Shown one piece after another: positions 39,111 through 41,310 of a DNA stretch of 41,310 nucleotides. The stretch covers positions 1 to 41,310 of the forward strand of contig JARLIR010000088.1 in NCBI GenBank assembly GCA_031291635.1, given 5' to 3'. The DNA comes from Rhizomicrobium sp. GTDB lineage: Bacteria > Pseudomonadota > Alphaproteobacteria > Micropepsales > Micropepsaceae. Position 1 is the first letter of the stretch. Each line of letters begins with the position of its first letter. The notes below the pieces were generated by a model. It searched no databases, had not been told where the DNA came from, and worked only from the letters and a program-made list of their open reading frames with translations. Both the position numbers and the translations under genes were made by a program.

Positions 39111-39715
39111 GGGGCTCGAATAGCCGATTGCGCGCGCAATGGCACGCTGAATACGCCTGTTTTGGCTGGACAAATTCGGGTGGGGCGACGGCGGCCAGGG
39201 CGCGGGCGGCGATTTCGGCGTTTACCCGGGCGATGACGGCCTCAGCATGGGCCATGAGGGCGGCACAGCGGGCCTCGTAATCCAGCACATCAGGATGGGG
39301 CGGACGCTTGGCGGCATTGCGATTGCCCAAAGGGGCACCGACGCGGCGCGGGGACGCGCCGGAGGGCTGATGGGGCTTGGGTTGGCACGGTTTGGGCCGG
39401 GACTGGCGCTCGGGTTGGGGCGCAAGATAATTGCTATAGGAGGCAGACAGGGGGGAGAGGGGGGTACCCTCGCCCGCTGCGAGGATCAAAGGCAGCCGCA
39501 CGCGCGACCGCCGCCGCCTGACGGGACGCGCCCTCGCCTCCAACAAAATCTCCGGCACCTGCGACCGCATCACCCTGCACCTCGCCCGATAAATCCACCG
39601 CAGCGATATGGGAAGCGCGGCAGCGCGGTTCAAGCGAAGTGAGATGCGGGTGCAAAGATAGATCGGCGGAAAGGAGGCGGACAGGAAAGGGACATGGATG
39701 GGGTCATAGCAATCC

Positions 39716-39745
39716 CCTCGCCCGGCGCGCTGACGGTTCCTGCGA
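39716..39745. repeat. 30-bp interspersed motif, copy 1
   Basis: cctcgcccggcgcgctgacggttcctgcga; 26/30 identical to 40852-40881. Confidence 0.7.
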
Positions 39746-39767
39746 CGGAGCGTGTTCGAACACATTC

Positions 39768-39809
39768 TCCCTCGCCCCCTCTTCCGGGGGAGAGGGTTGG
39801 GGTGAGGGG
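39768..39809. repeat. GC-rich hairpin repeat, forward copy
   Basis: tccctcgccccctcttccgggggagagggttggggtgagggg. Confidence 0.8.
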
Positions 39810-39899
39810 TGGTGGGCGTGCAAACACACTCTCGAAAGAAAAGCGCTGACGATATCGGCATCATGCTTCTCGCGCGAAAGCAGTTGTTTGATACTGGCA

Positions 39900-39941
39900 C
39901 CCCCTCACCCTAACCCTCTCCCCCGAAGTGGGGGCGAGGGA
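39900..39941. repeat. GC-rich hairpin repeat, inverted copy of 39768-39809
   Basis: ccccctcaccctaaccctctcccccgaagtgggggcgaggga. Confidence 0.8.
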
Positions 39942-39951
39942 ATGTTTGCGT

Positions 39952-40629
39952 CTACGCGCCGACGCGGATGGTGTCGGCGTGCCAGGGATAAGGCGCGACC
40001 GTGGTTGCGGCGGCGGCACCGGCGATTTCGCCGGCGAAGCCGTGATTGACATCGCGGTGATGGGCTTCGTCGGCGCGCACTACCAGCACGACATCACGCA
40101 GCGTGGCGTTTTCGGCCAGACCCCAATAATGGCGGGCGATGGCGGGCGCGGGCAGATTGGCGCTGCGGCCTTCGTCGATTTCCTTCAGATACAGCGTGTA
40201 GCTGATGACCGCCTCTTCCTCGAAATAGCCCACCACGCGATGGGCGGTTTTGCTGCTGATCAGATAGAGCGCGAAGAAGAAGAGATAAAAGACCCATTGC
40301 ACGCTGACGATCATGAAGCGCTCGAAACCGGTGGGCTGTGCCACTTCGATGAAGGTCATCAGATGCATGCGCTCATTCTCGGCCTCTTCGAGCAGAGTGC
40401 GGATCCATCCCCTGTCGTCCTTCATGCGGCGCAGGCAGCTCAGATGCGTCAGCGTTGCACCCACCATGCCCGGCACCGCCGCCACCGTCTCGAGCACGAT
40501 GGCGCGATGGCCATAGCGCTTGGCAAAGAAAAGATCGGCGGAGAAGCGGAGCACCTTGGTGATGGCGAGGGCGCAGCGGTCGGAAAAATCGCGCGGCGTG
40601 TGATGAACGGTTGTGTCAATCTGAGTCAT
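39952..40629 (-). CDS. alternative oxidase (AOX, di-iron quinol oxidase)
   Basis: [54 protein letters not shown]; canonical Glu/His di-iron motifs. Confidence 0.93.
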   Translation of the reverse strand: MTQIDTTVHHTPRDFSDRCALAITKVLRFSADLFFAKRYGHRAIVLETVAAVPGMVGATLTHLSCLRRMKDDRGWIRTLLEEAENERMHLMTFIEVAQPTGFERFMIVSVQWVFYLFFFALYLISSKTAHRVVGYFEEEAVISYTLYLKEIDEGRSANLPAPAIARHYWGLAENATLRDVVLVVRADEAHHRDVNHGFAGEIAGAAAATTVAPYPWHADTIRVGA

Positions 40630-40754
40630 GATAGCTCCGGTGCAGTGGGCGCAGCGTGAAATTCCTGCCGGTGTCGCTTCCGGCATGGCCACCGCTATAA
40701 CATGTGCGTAAAATACCTGTTTATACGGAGTACCCCTAAGGGCCCGTGGCAAAT

Positions 40755-40769
40755 CGTCTATTTGAGACG
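40755..40769. promoter_or_regulatory. dyad CGTCT-atttg-AGACG upstream of AOX
   Basis: aaatcgtctatttgagacgtag read directly. Confidence 0.3.
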
Positions 40770-40851
40770 TAGCGGGTTCGGGAAGGCCGAAAGCCCCTCC
40801 CCGGTTTGTGCGCATTGCCAGAGTGCGTACAGGATCAGAGGGACACTTATC

Positions 40852-40881
40852 CCTCGCCCGGTGCGCTGACAGCTCCCGCGA
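40852..40881. repeat. 30-bp interspersed motif, copy 2
   Basis: cctcgcccggtgcgctgacagctcccgcga. Confidence 0.7.
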
Positions 40882-40892
40882 GGAACCCTACA

Positions 40893-40925
40893 TCTCCTTC
40901 GCTCCCACTTCGGGGGCGAGGAGAT
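40893..40925. repeat. GC-rich hairpin, diverged copy
   Basis: tctccttcgctcccacttcgggggcgaggagat. Confidence 0.6.
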
Positions 40926-41002
40926 GGCTTCAGCAATGGCGGGCACGTTGAAGCAGCCGAAGCGGCGATCATCGCTCCGCTTCAGCCGCCTCTTGTTTTG
41001 CG

Positions 41003-41173
41003 CTATTTGTGCTCGTTCTTGGCCACGTCCACCAGGGTACCCAGCCGCGTGTTGATCGAGAAAATCACCACCCAGATCTCGCACACCACGCGCCAAAAAA
41101 GCGCGCCAACAACGCCATACAGCAATCCAACAATGACGGAGACGACTCCGAAACTAGAGCCGCCATAGCCGCC
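41003..41173 (-). pseudogene. C-terminal remnant of a DUF4282-like membrane protein
   Basis: Minus-strand frame reads GGYGGSSFGVVSVIVGLLYGVVGALFWRVVCEIWVVIFSINTRLGTLVDVAKNEHK*, with an in-frame stop just upstream and no ATG. Confidence 0.6.
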
Positions 41174-41257
41174 TTAGAGCCGATCCAAGAAGTTGTTGTG
41201 TCCCGAGAATCGGATGTGATTCTGTAGTTGGCGGTGATTCTTTTGGGAGTGCCGCCA

Positions 41258-41310
41258 ATGTGGAAGCCTGAGCATCGCAAAGCCGCGTGCCGGAAGGGAC
41301 TTCGTTACGA
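41258..41310 (+). mobile_element. 5' end of an IS5-like transposase gene (runs off the window)
   Basis: ggagtgccgccaATG; MWKPEHRKAACRKGLRY... matches the typical MWxxEHRxxxxRxGLRY start of IS5-family transposases. Confidence 0.65.

Noticed and set aside
38632-39900. 422-aa minus-strand ORF overlapping the ABC-F gene
   Set aside because: Chimeric translation through a repeat (PHPNPLPRKRGRGR) and an alternate ABC-F frame; only the GAPLGNRNA segment was kept as a finding.
39639-40049. ORFs reading PHPNPLPRSGGEG / LTPTLSPGRGGEG
   Set aside because: Well-known spurious translations of GC-rich intergenic hairpin repeats.

Overview
The window looks like an alphaproteobacterial chromosome segment; this is inferred from gene content and GC-rich codon usage, and no search was run. 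It is mostly compact, housekeeping-like DNA. Left end (0.3-7.3 kb): a signalling neighbourhood with two paralogous pentapeptide-repeat proteins, a multi-PAS membrane protein that stops where a histidine-kinase core would be expected, a flavodoxin-fold reductase paired with a degenerate receiver protein, a FixJ/LuxR response regulator and an XRE regulator. Next come a type-B carboxylesterase, the cyoABCD bo3 oxidase operon, and a stand-alone B12-binding radical SAM protein of the RiPP-maturation type with no obvious precursor. After that: rplM-rpsI, DUF805, GST, CoA-binding protein, O-acetylhomoserine sulfhydrylase, heme A synthase, DUF2842, a methyltransferase-like protein lacking the SAM motif, Fe/Mn SOD, an alginate-lyase-like protein, an MscS channel, a PLP decarboxylase, a beta-hydroxyacid dehydrogenase, purU, asnS, MarR, a 437-aa membrane/TPR-like protein, an S9 peptidase and a Uup-type ABC-F ATPase. 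The right end has an alternative oxidase bracketed by GC-rich interspersed palindromic repeats, a truncated DUF4282-like remnant and the first codons of an IS5-like transposase. The best candidates for new biology are the pentapeptide/PAS/receiver locus, the orphan RiPP radical SAM gene, and the 437-aa membrane protein. No CRISPR array, tRNA or rRNA was recognised by eye.
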